From NCBI GenBank assembly GCA_049700455.1, contig JBNAVJ010000005.1:62001-126000 (forward strand): DNA of 64,000 nucleotides. Direction: 5' to 3'. The DNA is from JBNAVJ01 sp049700455. GTDB taxonomy: Bacteria > Bacteroidota > Ignavibacteria > Tepidaquicellales > Tepidaquicellaceae. A program made the position numbers and the translations under genes. This document shows, piece by piece, positions 60,809 through 64,000 of the stretch (the stretch's first letter is position 1; the number at the start of each line of letters is the position of its first letter). The notes under the pieces are model-generated. The model was not told the origin of the DNA and ran no database searches. It saw only the letters and a program-made list of their open reading frames with translations.

Positions 60809-61813
60809 TTAAATCGCCCATCTTACCAACAGTGAGCCCCAGGTATACCCTGCTCCAAAGCTTGATAACACCAGATAATCACCCTTTTTAATTTTTCCTT
60901 CCTCATAGTATTCCGATAAGCAGGAAGGAATTGTTGCACTCGTTGTATTCCCATACTTGTGAATATTGACCATCACTTTTTCCATTCCCAAGCCCATTCT
61001 TTCAGCACAGGCTTGAATAATTCTAAGATTTGCCTGATGGGGGACAAGGTATGCAACATCATCAGCCTGCAAATTATTCTTTTGCATTATTTCGACCGAG
61101 ACATCTGCCATACCTTTAACAGCAGCAATAAAAACTGCTCTGCCATCTTGATGGACATAATGCATTTTCTTCTGTACAGTTTCTAATGATGCTGGATGTA
61201 AACTCCCTCCAGCAGGCTGATAAAGATACTTCCCCCCTTCTCCATCAATACGTAGAATTGAATCAAGAATTCCATAAGATCTGTCTTCTGTCGGTTCAAG
61301 GAGAACAGCAGCAGCTCCATCCCCAAACAATACACATGTATTACGGTCATTCATATCAACAATAGCTGACATCTTTTCGGCACCCAGTACCACAACTTTT
61401 TTATGCAATCCTGATTCAATAAACTGAGCCCCGGTGGTTAAAGCAAAAATAAATCCTGAACAGGCTGCTAGAATATCATATCCCCAGCAGTTCTTTGCAC
61501 CAATTTTATTTTGAATCACGCAAGCAGTCGAGGGATATATCATATCCGGCGTTACTGTTGCAACAATCAATAGGTCAATTTCATCCGGTCCTATTCCTCG
61601 CTTTTCCAGCAGCCTCTCAATAGCTTTCACTCCAGCATAAGATGTTGGCTGTCCGTCTTCAAGAAATCTGCGTTCTGAAATCCCTGTACGTGTCTTAATC
61701 CATTCATCACTGGTATCAAGATACTGTGCAAAGTAATCATTTGTTATAACTTTTTCAGGCATCCAGTGTGCAACTGCACTAATGTAAGCATTTAGATTAG
61801 AGTTTTTTCCCAT
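60809..61813 (-). CDS. fabH: FabH, beta-ketoacyl-ACP synthase III
   Basis: Starts fatty acid synthesis by condensing acetyl-CoA with malonyl-ACP. The 334-residue protein has the catalytic Cys118 in YDILAACSGFIFAL, His in VPHQANLRI and Asn in HKYGNTTSATIP. N-terminus ISAVAHWMPEKVITN and DTSDEWIKTRTGISER are typical. It starts 13 bases after the clpC stop, so may be read from clpC. rpmF-plsX are not adjacent here, unlike in many bacteria. Confidence 0.95.
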   Translation of the reverse strand: MGKNSNLNAYISAVAHWMPEKVITNDYFAQYLDTSDEWIKTRTGISERRFLEDGQPTSYAGVKAIERLLEKRGIGPDEIDLLIVATVTPDMIYPSTACVIQNKIGAKNCWGYDILAACSGFIFALTTGAQFIESGLHKKVVVLGAEKMSAIVDMNDRNTCVLFGDGAAAVLLEPTEDRSYGILDSILRIDGEGGKYLYQPAGGSLHPASLETVQKKMHYVHQDGRAVFIAAVKGMADVSVEIMQKNNLQADDVAYLVPHQANLRIIQACAERMGLGMEKVMVNIHKYGNTTSATIPSCLSEYYEEGKIKKGDYLVLSSFGAGYTWGSLLVRWAI

Positions 61814-61826
61814 TAAAAGTTATCCT

Positions 61827-64000
61827 TTAATTCTGATGATCTTTCAATTCCTCCTGATGTTCATCTTTGAGTCCATCAGTCTCCTGAGCCCCAATGTTTT
61901 CAAAATGCAACTGATCTTCTTCACCTCGATGAGTAATTAATATGTTACTATATTCTTTGAATGTTCCTTTCAATATCTCTTCACTTATCGGGTCCTCAAG
62001 ATACTTCTGGATTGCTCTTTTAAGAGGCCTTGCCCCAAAGTTCTCATCAAAACCTTTATCAGCTAAAAATTCCTTTGCCGATTGGTCAATTTCAAAATTA
62101 ATACTCATATGTTTCAGACGATTTCTCAAATTAGCAATGTTTATATCTATTATCTTTAATATATGTTGTTTCTCAAGTGGCTTGAATACAATGAAGTCAT
62201 CTACTCTATTGAGAAATTCGGGTGAAAACACTTTTCTCACTGCTTCACTGATGGAGGATTTCATCTTTTCGTATTTTCCTTCTGTTTTTAATTCACCAAA
62301 ACCTAATACCTTATCAAATTTTATGTCTCTTGTACCAATATTTGACGTCATTATCAAGATGGTGTTTTTGAAGTCAACTTTCCTGCCAAGCCCATCTGTC
62401 AATACTCCATCATCAAGCACCTGTAATAATATGTTGAATGTATCAGGATGTGCTTTCTCTACTTCATCAAGAAGGACAACGCTATACGGTCTCCTGCGCA
62501 CCTTTTCTGTTAATTGTCCCCCTTCCTCATATCCTACATATCCTGGAGGAGCACCTACCAATCTTGATACATTAAACTTCTCCATATATTCGCTCATATC
62601 AACTCTAATCAGGGCATCTTCAGAATCAAATAAGAATTTAGCCAGTTGTTTTGCAAGCTCTGTTTTCCCAACACCAGTAGGACCAAGAAATATAAACGAA
62701 CCTATAGGTCTATTGGGGTCCTTTAATCCTGCACGTGCTCGCCTTATAGCTTTAGAAATGTTTTCAATAGCCTCATCCTGTCCAACGACAAATTGTTTAA
62801 GATGTTCTTCCATCTTTATCAGTTTCTCAGACTCTGACTCAGCTATCTTATTAACAGGAATACCAGTCATCATTGCAACTACATCTGCTATATCCTGTTC
62901 TGTCACCTCATAGTAAGAATTCTGAGACTGAATTTCCCAATCGAACTTTGCCTGTTCCAGATCTGCCAGAAGTTTCTTTTCCCGGTCACGGGCTCTGGCA
63001 GCTTCTTCATAATTTTGGTTCTTCACATATTGAAGTTTCTCTGCTCTAACCTCTTCAATTTGTGCTTCTAATTTTGCTATGTCTTCGGGAACTGTTATAT
63101 GACTGAGATGCACTCTTGCCCCAGCTTCGTCCATCACATCGATTGCTTTATCAGGTAGATATCTATCAGTGATATATCTATCTGAAAGACGGACGGCTTC
63201 TTCAAGTGCTTTATCAGTATATCTTACCTGATGATGTTCCTCATATCTGCTCTTAATATTCATTAGGATCTGGATTGTTTCTTCAACCGTAGTTGGGTTT
63301 ACAATAATTTTCTGAAACCTCCTGTCAAGAGCACCATCTTTTTCAATATACTGGCGATATTCATCCATTGTAGTAGCTCCAATACATTGTAAATCCCCTC
63401 TTGCAAGTGCAGGTTTAAATATATTTGAAGCATCAAGTGACCCACTTGCACTACCAGCTCCAACTATTGTATGTAATTCATCAATGAAAAGTATTACATC
63501 TTTTGCTTTTTCAAGTTCATTCATCAACGCTTTCATCCTCTCTTCAAATTGTCCTCTATACTTTGTACCTGCAACCAGACCTGCAAGATCAAGCATTACA
63601 ACCCTCTTATTATGTAGAACCCTTGAAACCTCCTTATTAACAATTCTTATTGCTAATCCTTCTGCAATAGCACTCTTTCCAACACCGGGTTCCCCAATTA
63701 GAACAGGATTATTTTTCTTACGTCTGCTAAGAACCTGTGCCACTCTTTGAATCTCTTTCTCACGTCCTATTATAGGATCAAGCTTATTTTCTGCAGCGAG
63801 TTTAGTCAGGTCTCTTCCAAAGTTGTCAAGAACAGGTGTTTTTGATTTTTCCTGTCGAGTGGCTGTTGTTCCTTTAGCTGAAAATGCAGACCGACCTGAT
63901 TTACCTGCAAGTATATTTACAAGTTCTTGTTTTGCCACATCGTATGTTACATTAAACTTATGCAAAATTTGCGCAGCAAGATTATCATCTTCCCTTAATA
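61827..64000 (-). CDS. clpC: ClpC-type AAA+ unfoldase (N-terminal part beyond window)
   Basis: Hsp100 unfoldase that feeds substrates to ClpP. The 3' 2174 bases are in the window; the gene continues past 64000, where the translation reads LREDDNLAAQIL, part of the Clp N-domain, so the TTG at 63965 is an internal Leu codon and not a start. AAA module 1 has Walker A GEPGVGKSAIAEG, then a UVR-type linker (QNYEEAARARDREKKLLADLE), and module 2 has GPTGVGKTELAK and VVLLDEVEKAHPD. The linker UVR segment marks ClpC rather than ClpB or ClpA. Confidence 0.95.
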   Translation of the reverse strand, partial: LREDDNLAAQILHKFNVTYDVAKQELVNILAGKSGRSAFSAKGTTATRQEKSKTPVLDNFGRDLTKLAAENKLDPIIGREKEIQRVAQVLSRRKKNNPVLIGEPGVGKSAIAEGLAIRIVNKEVSRVLHNKRVVMLDLAGLVAGTKYRGQFEERMKALMNELEKAKDVILFIDELHTIVGAGSASGSLDASNIFKPALARGDLQCIGATTMDEYRQYIEKDGALDRRFQKIIVNPTTVEETIQILMNIKSRYEEHHQVRYTDKALEEAVRLSDRYITDRYLPDKAIDVMDEAGARVHLSHITVPEDIAKLEAQIEEVRAEKLQYVKNQNYEEAARARDREKKLLADLEQAKFDWEIQSQNSYYEVTEQDIADVVAMMTGIPVNKIAESESEKLIKMEEHLKQFVVGQDEAIENISKAIRRARAGLKDPNRPIGSFIFLGPTGVGKTELAKQLAKFLFDSEDALIRVDMSEYMEKFNVSRLVGAPPGYVGYEEGGQLTEKVRRRPYSVVLLDEVEKAHPDTFNILLQVLDDGVLTDGLGRKVDFKNTILIMTSNIGTRDIKFDKVLGFGELKTEGKYEKMKSSISEAVRKVFSPEFLNRVDDFIVFKPLEKQHILKIIDINIANLRNRLKHMSINFEIDQSAKEFLADKGFDENFGARPLKRAIQKYLEDPISEEILKGTFKEYSNILITHRGEEDQLHFENIGAQETDGLKDEHQEELKDHQN

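Noticed and set aside
61942..62913. A long 323-codon plus-strand frame opposite clpC
   Set aside because: It is an antisense shadow of the strongly conserved ClpC frame, with Ser/Phe-rich composition typical of such shadows.
63963..63965. A possible start of the ClpC protein at TTG 63965
   Set aside because: The frame continues upstream to the window end with Clp N-domain sequence (DDNLAAQIL), so the codon is an internal Leu.
1..64000. Phage, insertion sequence, CRISPR, restriction or antiphage genes
   Set aside because: I found no transposase, integrase, repeat array, methylase or helicase-nuclease set anywhere in the window.

Overview
The window looks like a chromosomal segment of a low-GC member of the Bacteroidota/Chlorobi/Ignavibacteriota group, most likely an Ignavibacteria-type lineage. 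Evidence: two proteins end in type IX secretion (T9SS) sorting domains, there is a PorV/PorQ-like outer-membrane protein, a TonB-dependent receptor with a carboxypeptidase-like N-domain, a 1209-residue E2-E1 2-oxoglutarate dehydrogenase fusion, a BshC (bacillithiol) fragment, bactofilin, and many starts without a Shine-Dalgarno sequence. I see no phage, insertion sequence, CRISPR array, rRNA or tRNA. Both edge genes are cut: bshC on the left, clpC on the right.

Layout. 1-6.2 kb: bshC 5' part, a T9SS beta-helix protein, an MFS transporter, a small exported protein, an alpha/beta hydrolase and an exported YD-repeat-like protein. 6.2-14.6 kb (minus): purN-purH followed by the cell-shape set mreB-mreC-mreD-pbp2-rodA and pyrF. 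14.7-21.5 kb (minus): a tightly overlapping six-gene unit encoding a PqqD-like protein, an ATP-grasp ligase, a PLP decarboxylase-like enzyme, a urea-transporter/M23-peptidase fusion, a TPR/beta-barrel-like protein and an exported TPR protein, with a TonB-dependent receptor just upstream. This unit is the best candidate for an undescribed system. 24.6-28 kb: M23 peptidase plus bactofilin, HtrA protease and an orphan transketolase C-terminal half.

28.4-32.1 kb (plus): a PAS histidine kinase, selD and mnmH (tRNA selenouridine). 32.1-40.4 kb: the Kgd-type fusion, an unassigned P-loop protein, an eight-heme cytochrome carrying a T9SS tail, and an EF-G paralogue with altered G motifs. 40.7-43.8 kb (plus): UbiA/DPPR-synthase-like protein, EamA transporter, acylphosphatase, PorV/PorQ-like protein. 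43.9-54.5 kb (minus): housekeeping genes (mce, greA, ribBA, yajC, tgt, a glycosyltransferase, rpmB, a bL38-like small protein, plsX, rpmF, yceD, gcvH, ggt, nadE, a small protein). 54.9-59.7 kb (plus): dsbD, two DUF5683-like paralogues flanking truA, and a frameshifted SH3-like gene. 59.8-64 kb (minus): ispE, fabH, clpC.

Together the genes describe a Gram-negative, T9SS-secreting bacterium with an elongasome, bacillithiol, selenium-modified tRNA and a surface-targeted multiheme cytochrome, which hints at electron transfer at the cell surface.
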